A stretch of DNA of 64,000 nucleotides from Phlebopus portentosus (taxonomy: Eukaryota; Basidiomycota; Agaricomycetes; Boletales; Boletinellaceae). The notes under the pieces are model-generated. The model was not told where the DNA came from. It saw nothing but the letters and a program-made list of their open reading frames with translations, and searched no databases. This document shows, piece after piece, positions 10,972 through 21,850 of this stretch (position 1 is its first letter; every line of letters begins with the position of its first letter). The stretch is taken from assembly GCA_037892935.1 (NCBI GenBank), contig JAYXKI010000006.1:1054001-1118000 (forward strand), in the 5' to 3' direction. The translations under genes and the position numbers were made by a program.

Positions 10972-12003
10972 CGCAACAAATAAGGAGGGACGCAGGAAAG
11001 CCGACTGGGTGTGATGGAAGAAAGAGCGGCAGAACTAGTCTTGGGGGACTCGCATGCGGACTAAAGGACGACATTATATATGATATGAAATATAATATAC
11101 ATACGATGAAACGGCACTGTAAGTATTTCCTGCGGCCATCAAGAAGGAGCCAGGGGATAGATCTGAAAGCATATGCAAATTCCATATCCGCCCGATTCCG
11201 GACTCTAGGCCAAGACCTTTTATGGGGTATTTTAAAGTCAACATCCTCGTTATCCTTTTCCGTCCCTTGAACGTGCAAAGATACAGTATCCTGATTGGTT
11301 AGTTGCGAAGACGCGTCCTGTCACGTGATGAAGTGAATCTCTATCATCTTGGCACGTTCCTTCCTTCCGTCTCCCGCACGCCCAGCTTTTGAAAGTCTAA
11401 AAGCCCTCATCTTCCGCGCGAAAAGTTTAGGGTTGAATGGTCGCGTTTCGGGTATCACTAATCGTCGTCAACGACTGCGCAATCATCTCAGGTGCTCCAT
11501 CTAAGGCACCGGAATCCGGACTATCTGGCGGTTTCTGCCGCTTTGTGAAGTGGAAGAATATTAATGTCTGTTTCGCCATCGTTCAGGCACAACTGTAACA
11601 ACAATGCCTGGATCAACTTTCGCCGGTCACTCACTGCCCACGCTAGTCCTTATCACATAGCTTTTCATATGTCATCAAACTCAGTTCTCATCTGTGTTCA
11701 TGCCTCGCCGAATGATTGTAGACTCTGAAAGAACGTGCACTCAGGAAAAGCCTCATCCTGAGCGTACGGATATCAATCTCCTCTGAACCAGTGCACAAAC
11801 CATGATTCTTACTGCGGCGCACCTTGCCGCAATTGAATTCTTCCCTGTTCTTCCTTCCTCTACTCCCCCTTCGTCGGACCTAACTTCTCCGACAGAATCT
11901 GTCTGCTTCGCAACCCTTCTCTGCCGCCGAGGTGAGACTCGGTCTCGAACTTAGAACTGTGACCAAACGAAGTTACACAGGCTTTCCCACCTTCCCTGAA
12001 CGC
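10972..12003. other. Upstream region of the phosphate transporter, no gene
   Basis: About 1 kb between the transporter start and the MITE. It contains the E-box described separately and no supported gene. Open frames on both strands are short and lack motifs. Confidence 0.4.
11322..11327. promoter_or_regulatory. CACGTG E-box upstream of the phosphate transporter
   Basis: TCACGTGA lies about 350 bases upstream of the transporter start codon, beside a CCAAT box on the minus strand (ATTGG at about 11294). CACGTG is the core bound by Pho4-type bHLH factors, but the TCACGTGA context is also favoured by Cbf1-type factors. A role here is inference. Confidence 0.3.
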
Positions 12004-12011
12004 TCGTGCGT

Positions 12012-12670
12012 TAGGGTTCGCGGGGAAACTCTGAGTTATCAATTTCAGTTGACAACTCGGTGGTTTCCCATGGGGTTGTCAACGTTGTCAACCATAAATG
12101 GACAAAACGGGGCATGTGGAAACTGTGGAAACTCATTTTAACTTGTACTAGTTTAATACACGCAAGGTAACTTTGTGTAAGCAGGAAATGTATAGCTTTT
12201 CACTCCATTTCAGAGTGTTGTGTCATGGTGCATATAAAGTACGAAAAATTCGGCACCAGCCCACTGAGCTCACCATGGCTGTTCGAGTTTCTTCACAGGA
12301 ACTGGAAACTAAGCTTTCCCAGCTTTACAATGTGCTGTCTTATGTGCTGTCTTGTCTTGTCTTGTTATGTTTTCCTATGTAATAAATAATCTCAACTCAT
12401 TCATAATATTGGTCCCACATCGATTGTACAAGGGTGGAATGCCCGCTAGATTTTTCGACTTCATGTATGCTACCAATAGAGTGCTTACAAAGTGAGAAAA
12501 CTGATTACAAAGTGAACAAATTGCCTTATTTGGGCGACTTATGTATTACATTTCAAAGTAGTTTCCACAGTTTCCACCACGTTGGAAACATTTCCACCCG
12601 ACCTCCTGACCTGAGCACCCTGTTGACAACTAGTTTTCACAGGCAAGTTTGAGTTTCCCCGCGAACCCTA
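12012..12670. mobile_element. hAT-like MITE, 659 bp, perfect 8-bp target duplication
   Basis: The element begins TAGGGTTCGCGGGGAAACTC and ends with its exact inverse, a perfect 20-base terminal inverted repeat. It is flanked by the direct repeat TCGTGCGT at 12004-12011 and 12671-12678. An 8-bp duplication and TA(G)GGG-type ends are typical of the hAT superfamily. Inside, GTTGTCAAC-type motifs occur near both ends (12049-12056 as TTGACAAC, 12075-12083, 12084-12092, 12622-12630). GTGGAAAC or its inverse also occurs near both ends, an arrangement expected of transposase-binding subterminal repeats. No transposase reading frame is present, so it is non-autonomous. Confidence 0.88.
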
Positions 12671-12678
12671 TCGTGCGT

Positions 12679-13370
12679 TGCATGTGTAACAGGAGATGAA
12701 TGCCTTTCCCAAATTCGTCGCATGAACGGTCTAGGTTTGCTCAGAGACAGGAGTTTCTTTGGACAGGAGGAGTCAGTGTGGGGCGAGGATAGACAACTTA
12801 GCAGCTTGGTGCACTTGACTCGATGATAGTTATCCTGCGAACTTTGATGATTTGACTCAGAGATGCGTTCTATCGCTGACCAGTCAAGAAGCGTGGTATT
12901 TTTCTGCGTGTCTTCCATCTCATTCTTCTCGTTCTCCACCACGATGCATTGCTGTGGTCATTGATCGAATATTCGGCACGTGGGTGCAATGCAAGACATG
13001 CAAAATCACGCTGTCAGCCTGTAAACCTTGGAAATATAAATGAATAATCTTCCTAAAATGCACGGCAGCACTGTGGCCACTGCCTCCCGCCAGCGTTCTA
13101 TAAATAAATTAAACTTCATAATTACTCTTGGCTTGGCTACTCCTCCGCATCCCAAGACGAGAACCCAAGACTAAACGGCGGAAGTCAAGACTCGGTGTCG
13201 ATCAATAGGATGATTTACTGTTGTATTGCTCACGTGCCAGGATTGGACGAGCAGCCGACCAATCGTCAGCGGCAATCACCGTGCTTCGATGCACGTGCCT
13301 TGCATTCAAATCCGAGTTGTGCATGTGCAGGTCAGGTACACCCTTGCAGGTGCTTTTCAGCGTTCCAGAC
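12679..13370. other. Intergenic between MITE and LENG1-like gene
   Basis: About 700 bases with no supported gene. Two CACGTG cores (about 12978 and 13230) and a GCACGTGC (about 13290) are present in this upstream region. Nothing else was recognised. Confidence 0.4.
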
Positions 13371-14539
13371 ATGGGGAAGCTGAACATTGCGCATCACAAG
13401 TCGTACCATCCGTATCGACGGGATAACATAGAAAAAGTCCGTCGGGATGAAGAGGAGGCTGAGATAAAGAGGGCGAAGGAGGAGGGTAGGATGACTCTTG
13501 CGGTTCGTCTTCACAACAATCTCATCTATTCACTCATTCATTCAAATCTATACTAACTCATTGTTGATATGTTAGGACTCTGAAGCTAGGCTCGCGTTGC
13601 TGCGAGAGCGGGCAGGTGCCGCGAGCTCCTCAAAGTCAAGGCGCAGAGAGGACGAGAAACGCGAACAAGAGTTGTTGGCACAGGCCACGGATCCTGATGC
13701 ACGACGAGAAGCACTGGCGCCGGTATCGTCGGACATAAGTGGTCTTGGAAGCGGGAAGCATATCAACTTGTTTGAAGATCTAGAACAGGTATGTTTACCT
13801 GTTAGTCTATGAACTGCATTTATGTTCATCGTTGTGAATAGAGCATGGCCACCTCTGCTCTTGCTACATCAAGGGAGTTACAAAAGCTAGGGAAAGTCAA
13901 GACGAAGGAGGCAGCTGAGTTGGAGAAGGGAATTCCTCTTGCTCCGAGTAAGAAGGATCTGAAGCCTTGGTATTCGGAAAGGAAGACAGATGACGACGGA
14001 CCTGTTGATGACAGCGAACGGTGAGCTCGTTCTAGGCACTGCGTAATTCACTGTCTTGCTAATGCGCCATTGTACGTATTGCTATCAGGTCGAAGGATTC
14101 GGGCAGGAAGGCGCGCTCTGACCCTCTAACGGAAATACAACGGGAATTACAGACTCGATACCCATCTCAGTCTTCTTCAAGAGATAACAATTTATCAAAT
14201 GGACGAACGTGGGGAGCTCCGCCATCCTACCCTAACCGCTCTTCAAATCCCTCTCAAGAAAAGGACCCACGCGCCGCTCGCGAGTCGCGTGAGTCCTCCG
14301 AACGCGCGAGAGCGCAGGCACTGAGAGAACGTAGAAAGCGGGAAGCAGCTGGGAGTGCCACGCCTTCGACTGTACGTGGGGATGAGGATGCGTTTAGGTA
14401 TGGAGATCAGTTCAATGCGAGGGACGTTGCTGCTGCGCATCGGCATCGGGAGTATGATGATTTGAGGGAGAGAGGGTGGGATGATGAACGGAGAGACGGG
14501 CAGAGGAGAGATGTTCAGAAGGACTGGCGTCGAAGATAG
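13371..14539 (+). CDS. LENG1-like protein with CIR_N domain
   Basis: Four exons: 13371-13502, 13576-13788, 13842-14020 and 14089-14539, totalling 324 residues in one frame. The start MGKLNIAHHKSYHPYRRDNI is the hallmark of the CIR_N domain shared by CBF1-interacting corepressor and leukocyte receptor cluster member 1 (LENG1). It is followed by a charged coiled coil (EKVRRDEEEAEIKRAKEE). The middle contains HINLFEDLEQ and KKDLKPWYSERK, both typical of LENG1 orthologues, and the C-terminus is Arg/Asp-rich (ERGWDDERRDGQRRD). The family is nuclear and linked to pre-mRNA processing or transcriptional corepression in animals; the fungal role is not established. The gene looks intact. The ATG is preceded by a CT-rich leader. 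Confidence 0.85.
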
Positions 14540-15064
14540 CCAGGCCAGGCTTTTTGAATGCTATTTCTTCAATGACGAAAGCGCTTCGCTTTTCTTGCTG
14601 GCGACCCGTCTTCTCGTTCGGATGTTCTAGTCCGTCAGTGATTTAGTTATCGACAACTAGGTGGAGCGTCTGTGCCAGCAAGGTAGGTATCCACCGCTCG
14701 TTCCCGTCGCGTTGTTTGTGGATCTCTTTTCATGGACGTAGTATACCGCCTGGGATTTTCTTCGGGCCACTCCAACTCGATCCATTATCTCAAAGATAGC
14801 GTCGTTTTCCTACCTCGTCCATCATTCGCAATCGCACAAGCTTCATTGGGTTAGTTCATGTGCAAGGACCTTCACGGATTCTGATTGTTATACAAGTCGA
14901 CTACTAATATTAATGGATCTGTATCTGCCGAGTGTGTAGGAAATATACTTATGTAATTGTAGCCTCCGTTCTTCGGCCGATGCTACTGAAGTATATATTA
15001 TTTTTCTCTGGTTGACTCGACTCAGAGCAAACGACCAGCTCATCTTCTTGTGCTAATATCCTTC
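14540..15064. promoter_or_regulatory. ILV5 upstream region with TATA box
   Basis: This 525-base gap holds the LENG1-like 3' flank and the ILV5 promoter. TATATATTA at about 14992-15000 lies about 70 bases upstream of the ILV5 ATG. TGACTCG at 15013-15019 is a partial match to the Gcn4 site TGACTCA. It lies downstream of the TATA box, so a regulatory role is doubtful. Confidence 0.35.
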
Positions 15065-16461
15065 ATGGCCTCCATCGCCGCTCGCTCCACCTCTAACGCT
15101 GTTCGTGCTGCTGCACGTAGCGCACCACGTAGCGCCGCAACGGTTTCTCGCAATGCTGCACGATCACTTTCTCTCGTTGCTCGTAATGCGAGGCCAGTGC
15201 AAAAAGCTGCTACGTTTACTCAGGTATCTGTCTTCTGAACAAGCTCATCCTCTGAGTACTGTTTACTCAAGAGGGACTATGTTAGCAATCTCGGGGCGTG
15301 AAGACGCTCAGCTTCGCCGGCGTTGAGGAAAAAGTATACGAGCGCTCAGACTGGCCTCTCCCCAAGCTCCAAGACTACTTCAAGAACGACACTCTCGCGC
15401 TCATCGGGTACGGCTCTCAGGGTCATGGGCAGGGTCTCAACGCGCGCGATAATGGTCTGAATGTCATCATCGGCGTGCGCGAGAACGGTGAGAGCTGGAA
15501 GCAGGCACAGGAAGACGGATGGGTGCCCGGGGAGACGCTTTTCCCTATCGAAGAAGCTATCAAGCGCGGCACGATTATTATGAACCTCCTGTCTGATGCT
15601 GCGCAGAGCTCTACATGGCCGACGATTGCGCCGCTGATCACGAAGGGGAAGACGCTGTACTTCTCGCATGGGTTCTCGGATTGTGTATAAGGACCTGACG
15701 CATGTCATCCCGCCAAAGGATGTGGATGTCATCCTTGTCGCGCCGAAGGGTTCTGGGAGGACCGTCCGCACGCTGTTCAAAGAGGGACGGGGTATCAACT
15801 CGTCGATTGCTGTGTTCCAGGATGTAACTGGCAAGGCACTGGAGAAGGCTACTGCCCTCGGAGTTGCTATTGGTTCTGGTTACATGTATGAGACGACGTT
15901 TGAGAAGGAGGTCTACTCTGATCTCTTTGGAGAGCGAGGTGTCCTGATGGGTGGTATCCGTGCGTATAAGCCTCAAGTTTTACGTAGGATTATTTTTTCT
16001 GACGCCTTATCTCGCAGAGGGCATGTTCCTTGCTCAATACAAAGTTCTCCGTGAGAACGGCCACTCTCCTTCCGAGGCATTCAACGAAACCGTCGAAGAG
16101 GCCACCCAGTCCCTCTACCCGCTCATCGGCGAGAAGGGCATGGATTACATGTATAACGCGTGCTCGACGACTGCACGTCGTGGTGCGCTCGACTGGGCAC
16201 CCATCTTTGAGGCTGCGAACAAGCCTGTGTTCGAGAAGCTGTACCAGAGCGTGAAGAATGGCACGGAGACGAAGAATGCGCTGGAATTCAATAGTCGCCC
16301 GACTTACCGTGAGGACCTTGCGAAGGAGCTGAAGGAGATTAACGAGCAGGAGATTTGGGTTGCTGGTACGTCCTCTCAAAGATTATTATATAGAATATTG
16401 ATCTGATCTTTATTCAAAAGGCAAAACCGTCCGCTCTCTTCGTCCCGATGCGAAGCAGTAA
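15065..16461 (+). CDS. ILV5: Ketol-acid reductoisomerase, mitochondrial
   Basis: Converts acetolactate and acetohydroxybutyrate to dihydroxy acids in valine, leucine and isoleucine synthesis, using NADPH and Mg2+ in the mitochondrion. Exons: 15065-15223 (an Arg/Ala/Ser-rich targeting peptide, MASIAARSTSNAVRAAARSA), 15286-15959, 16018-16365 and 16421-16461. Visible motifs are the Rossmann dinucleotide loop ALIGYGSQGHGQGLNARDNG, VIPPKDVDVILVAPKGSGRT, ETTFEKEVYSDLFGERGVLM, GMFLAQYKVLRENGHSPSEA, DYMYNACSTTARRGALDW and NGTETKNALEFNSRP. Within exon 2 the frame breaks at 15676-15680: after TLYFSHGFS the conserved IVYKDLTHV continues only if one base (a G) is skipped. No intron can explain this. Since ILV5 is normally single-copy and needed for prototrophy, an assembly insertion is the likeliest cause. 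Confidence 0.93.
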
Positions 16462-16789
16462 ACGCTTCTTGATTTTCACTCGAAAAGAGACGTTCCTGTT
16501 GTTTTAGGACTGTCTCACCAATAATAAAATGTTTTTCTCATTCCCTTGGCTTATAGATTGGCTACTTGCTTTATATCTGTCTTGCATTTGTACATTGAAT
16601 CCAGAATAAATCCTACTTATACTGTTTTCACGGAGAAAATTGGAAGAAAGTGATTGGCGCGGGGTAGATCGCACCACCAGTTTCGCGGTAATGAGATCGA
16701 CGCTGCCCGATATACCAGAACTTCGAGTTTGTTCCGTGTCTCGGTGTTCCTCGTCCCACCTACTATCATCTTACAGCGTCGTCGCTGGG

Positions 16790-18950
16790 ATGATGCTGGC
16801 TGCTCGACAAGGAGTGAGATATTCGCTATGTAAGAATACTGTTCGAGTAAACACCAGAACCTCGGCGCCGAAGGTGCATAGACTCTTCCGATTGCTCACG
16901 ATCGCTCTTTCTCGTGTTTACTGAACGTCCTGGTTTCTCTAGAGCAGGGCTGCCCCGCGTTAGTGCGGTCGTACATACTAGCAGGTCCATCGCATTCAAG
17001 GTCAAAATGTATACGGAATTTGCGATACCTGTCGACGGCGACGTCACAAAATCCGATTCCGGATTCAGCCTCATCCACTACCGGCGCACAACCTGATGCA
17101 CCAAAGCCTAAGACGAATGCCACCTCGGAATCGGCGGGCTCTCGGGACAAGCAGCTACCGCTTGTGAAGATGGATGAGAAGAAGGTGCACATCGGATGGG
17201 ATCCCTTAACTTGGTCAAGATAGTGCGTCCTTCAGTCTTGCAAACAGAGCATTTAGGCAGAAAGACTAATTAATGTCTGGTCTCGGATGTTTTGAATGTA
17301 GCCTCAACTTTTGGCTGAGAGATCATTGTCGATGTCCGGAATGCTTCCACCAAATTACGAAGCAACGGCTTGTGGATACGTTTGACGTATGTTCCCTCTT
17401 TTCGAATTGACTTATCTAGCTGTATTGGAACTGACGAACGCCTCGTTTGTGCAGATTCCTCCAGAAGTGCAACCTACAAATGTTGAGGCGACTGAAGAAG
17501 GCTTGAAAGTAACTTGTAAGAATGAATGTTGAACTTATCTGTTCACTCGGAACTGATAGCACACAGGGCCCGCTTCGTTAAAACCACATGTATCCATTTA
17601 CCCGTGGAGCTGGCTGAAATGGCACTCTACTGAGCCCGTCGCGTTACTGCCTACCGAGGAGCCGCCTATCCAGTCGTTTGAGTAAGTGGTCATGGATGCT
17701 GTCCAATTCAGTTGGCTCTGAACCTACGCTTATTAGGAAGGTGCTTTGGGGAGCAAAGATCGTGCAAGATCCGCCATCCGTTGCAAATGACGATGTCATG
17801 AACGAAGACCGAGGACTATGGAAATTTCTCAGGAAGATTGTGCGTTGACGTTGTGATATCGTTGGTAAGAAAGGAAAAGAGCTGAGCTGGGCACTTAAAA
17901 TGGGATAGGAAACATTTGGGTTCTGCTTTATCCAGGGCGTTGAAGCGACGCCCGAGGCTACGGAGAAGCTTGCTGTAAGGATAGCCAACATCCGACCAAC
18001 TCAATGTACGGTTCTCTGTGCATTCTAGATGTATGCCCATTCTGATGTCTTTGTCTAGACGGCACCTTCTGGGATTTTACTTCCGATCTTGCAAAAGGCG
18101 ACACCGCATACACGACCCTCGCATTAGGCGCACATACGGACACGACCTACTTCGTGAGCACTCACATCTGCTCCTCATTTATATCTTTACATCATAAACC
18201 TAACTTTCCTTCACAGACTGACCCATGTGGCCTCCAACTTTTCATTTACTTTCCCACACCGACGGACACGGCGGCGAAACGCTCCTCGTCGATGGCTTCT
18301 ACGTCGCCTCCATCCTCAAAGAGCTGCACCCCGAAGCATATCACACACTTACTTCCGTACGCGTTCCGACCCACGCCGCTGGCGAGCCAGGCGATCTGTA
18401 CAGGCCTAACCCTCTTGAAGGGTACCCGATATTGAATTTGGATCCGAGTGGAAAGCTTTACCAAGTACGGTATAATAACGATGATAGGAGTTCGATGAAA
18501 GGTGTTGGTTCGGAAGAGTTGGAGAAGTGGTATGGTTTTCTTTTCAACTTCGTTATGATATAAACTTAGGAATTCCGAACTGCTTCTCGAATAGGTATGA
18601 AGCTCTGCGATTATGGAACAAGACGCTTAAGAGTGCGGATTCCGAGTATTGGGTCCAGCTTAGTCCGGGGACCGCAGTCAGTGCGTACAGCTTCATACAT
18701 TTCATATTTTTCTTGGTTTTAGCTGAATTTTTGACCCTCTTGCTGTTCATTAGTTGTCGATAACCACCGCGTCCTACATGGTCGTTCGGCTTTCGACGGC
18801 AAGCGTCGAATGTGTGGAGCGTACATCGGGATGGATGACTATCGGTCTAAATTAACGGTGTTAACGGAGAGGTTTGCTGCGATTTCAGATGCGGAGACTG
18901 GGGAGAGGGGAAAAGAATTTAAACGATCGAATTGGAGTCCGCTTTTCTAA
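16790..18950 (+). CDS. Trimethyllysine dioxygenase, TauD/BBOX family
   Basis: A Fe(II)/2-oxoglutarate dioxygenase of carnitine synthesis (trimethyllysine to 3-hydroxy-trimethyllysine). Eleven exons: 16790-16829, 16964-17222, 17302-17386, 17455-17515, 17567-17681, 17737-17839, 17909-18005, 18059-18153, 18217-18529, 18595-18680 and 18754-18950. The N-terminus is basic and looks like a mitochondrial presequence. The N-terminal metal-binding module reads LNFWLRDHCRCPECFHQITK. The catalytic HxD is in LALGAHTDTTYF and the distal His in VDNHRVLHGRSAF; the co-substrate Arg region is GKRRMCGAYIG. The close relative gamma-butyrobetaine dioxygenase has the same fold; the FHQITKQRLVDTF context favours trimethyllysine dioxygenase, with modest certainty. 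All splices keep the frame. It is convergent with LYS4. Confidence 0.82.
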
Positions 18951-19222
18951 GGACGCTTGGCTTGCATGGCCTTAATGCACAAGCTTCATTTTTTAGCAAT
19001 GAATTTTCAACAAGCAAATGCTTTATGTTTTGTTATGTTCGTGTTCTTGGATACAATAACTTCTGCAAATTCTTTTTTGCTATTCTTATCAATGTATCAT
19101 AAGTACGATTTGTACTCGCAACAATGACAATCGCGCCCCCTCGTGTCCTTTCAACTTCATCTTTCCAAAGGAGTCGATATTATTATTACTACAACAAGAT
19201 ACAGGTACTTTTCATTCTAGCG

Positions 19223-21482
19223 TTAAGATTGAGATTGAGGACCTTCCTTTATAGATTTGAGCACATATCCTTCCAAACCTCCACAGAGCCAAAGCTCTTG
19301 AACACTCGGGCCAATGGGACGAACGTTATACGTCTTCGTCGAGCCATCTGCCTTAGTGATAGTAACTTCCCCACTAGCCATGTCAACTTCGATATCACAC
19401 CTGGGTATGACCGTAAGTTCTCCATGGTTGCCTCCAGCTCCTCGTTTTCCGTCCTTAGCGAATTCATTTGTGAGATCTGCGACGAGAGCGGGGCATTCCA
19501 TGCATACGAGGCCGTTATTAATTGCGTTACGCTTGAAGATATCGCCGAAGGAACCGGAGATGACGAGCGGGACGCCTGCGGCTTTGAGCGCTGTCGCCGC
19601 TTGCTCTCGCGATGACCCTGTACCGAAGTTGTACCCGCTGACCAGGACTACGCCAACTTTCTTCGTTTCATTCATTCCAGAGGTTGAGGAGAGCTGTTTT
19701 TGAGAAGGTCAGCGATGGACTTGGCGAATGATGGATCGTAGTTCTCCATAACAACTTGCGCCTGTCGCTCGAGAGTAATATCATCCTCGTATGTGTACTT
19801 CCCGGGGTAGATTCCATCGGTGTTCAAGTTGTCTTGTGGAGCAAAGACGAGCGGGCCTCCAAACTTGCTTGGAAATCCGGGCAGAAGAGGCTCGCTATCC
19901 GCGCCTGAAGTCGAGGCTTGGCTAATAGTTTCAGGCATTTCCTCGATCGAGAATGTCGGTGCTTTGCTAGGCGGGAGACTCGCCGGGTCGAGTGAGTCGG
20001 GTCCACAGATGTAACCTTTTGCAGCACTCGCAGCTACGACAGCTGGACTAGCGAGGTAAGCCAAGGCTTTTGGGTGACCCATTCGTCCTTTATAGTTCCT
20101 GTTAGTCGCACTGATACCGACTTCCCCTTCCTCTAACAATCCAGTTCCCAGTCCTATACATGGACCACAACCAGCCGGAAGAACTTTAGCACCTGCAGAG
20201 ACGAGGGCATCCCAATCACCACGTTTCTCCGATTCCTGTTGCACAACGGAACTCGCTGCAGCGATGTAGAATCGGACACCTGGTGCAACCTTATGACCCT
20301 TCATCACGGAAGCAGCTGCTGAGATATCAGAGGCACGAGAATTTGTACAGCTGACTAGATATGCCTTCTGAATGGCTATTCCTTGCGCTTCGAGATCCGG
20401 TAATGGAGTGGTCACCTTGACGCTATTCGGTCCTGAGACGTGTGGAACGAGAGTCGAGAGGTCAAAGACCAAATGAGATGAATACGATGCATCGGGATCA
20501 GAGCGAAGGAGCGATGCTCTTAATGAATCCAATCTCCTTCTATTTAGCCGAGGATGTTCTGGAGGTGCGGGAATAGACGATGCCAGACCGGAAGCGAAGG
20601 TGCGAAGCTCAAGTTTCTTCAGCATGTCGTCATACCACTTCAGCAAGATATCGTCAACGGGAAATATTCCGACAAGTGCACCCCACTCAGTTGTCATATT
20701 TGATATTGTTAATCGGTCATCGACAGATAGACACGAAACGCCTTCGCCCGTGAACTCAATGGCCGTGTTTAACACTTCGTCCTTGTTAAAAGATCCGCAA
20801 AGCGCAACTATGACGTCCTTTCCTGTTACACCGGGAACGAGCTTCCCTCTCAGCTCGACCTTTACCATTCGAGGAACCTGCCACCATGTCTTTCCATTTG
20901 CCCAGATGGCGGCAGCGTCTGTACGGACAATCGGAGTCCCGACACAACCGACCCCGCCATACATGTTGCTGTGACTATCACTAGCGACAGTAAGTGTCTG
21001 AGGGAAGGCATATCCTTCCTCGACGAGAACCTGATGTCCGATACCGCGGCCGGCGGGATAGAAATCCACTCCATGGCTCCGTGCAAACGCTTCGATCGAC
21101 GCGTACTTCTGCAAATTCTTCGCGGACTTGTTCTGTACGTCATGGTCCAATGTAAACACAGGCTGTCGAGGGTTATGTATTCGTGTTGCACCAATGGACT
21201 TGAACCTAGTAACTCATGAGCTAAGAATTGCACATGAACGAGCATCTGTACTACTACTCACTTTGAAATCACAGGTCCAGTATTGTCATGAGTCATTACA
21301 TGCTCTGGCCTAATCATTACATAGTCTCCTGCTCGAATAATCTTTTCAAGAGGCAGTCCAACAGCATATTTCTGGACAACTTTCTCGATAACCGTCTGAG
21401 GAATACGAGTTCGGTCATTGCTGGCGACTGTCGTTAGATATCGGCGAGCTGTCCTCGTCCATCCCATGGACGCGAAGAACAT
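19223..21482 (-). CDS. LYS4: Homoaconitase, mitochondrial
   Basis: Converts homocitrate to homoisocitrate in the alpha-aminoadipate lysine pathway of fungi, using a [4Fe-4S] cluster in mitochondria. Exon 1 is 21482-21262, starting [20 protein letters not shown], a targeting peptide. An intron at 21261-21206 follows and the rest is one exon. Motifs: [54 protein letters not shown], the cluster cysteines in [14 protein letters not shown] and [31 protein letters not shown], and the swivelling domain [20 protein letters not shown]. The frame breaks at 19697-19701. A run of five T on the plus strand (five A in the coding sense) gives an early stop, whereas four would continue from SIADLL into the downstream [14 protein letters not shown] homopolymer error in the assembly is the likely explanation; otherwise the enzyme would lose its swivelling domain. 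Confidence 0.93.
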
Positions 21483-21850
21483 CTTTCAAGAATTTTTGTA
21501 TCCTATCGCTCGTGAGACATGTGAAGAAGGATGCGGGAGGAAGGCACTTGCAGAGAGGGAAGAAGAATGGAATTTTGTCGTGCAAAGCATTTTAGAAATG
21601 ATCGTCACATGATTGGCCCGACATTGTACTTTTCGTTCGAGACCATGTCGATGCGATGCTGAAGTTGTTCTAAAATAAAATAAAAATGCGGTGAACAACA
21701 ACATTAATATTGATGTTACTTCTACGACATCGTGTGTAATACATATGATATGATACAACTATCAGTCAATCTACAATACACAACTCGTGCGCGGGTATTC
21801 CAGTTATGCAATGAATGTAGTTGTGTATAAAAGTTGAGGTCCTAATTCTA

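Noticed and set aside
16790..18950. Gamma-butyrobetaine dioxygenase as the identity of the TauD-family gene
   Set aside because: Possible, since both enzymes share the motifs, but the N-terminal zinc region and downstream context look closer to fungal trimethyllysine dioxygenases; kept only as an alternative.
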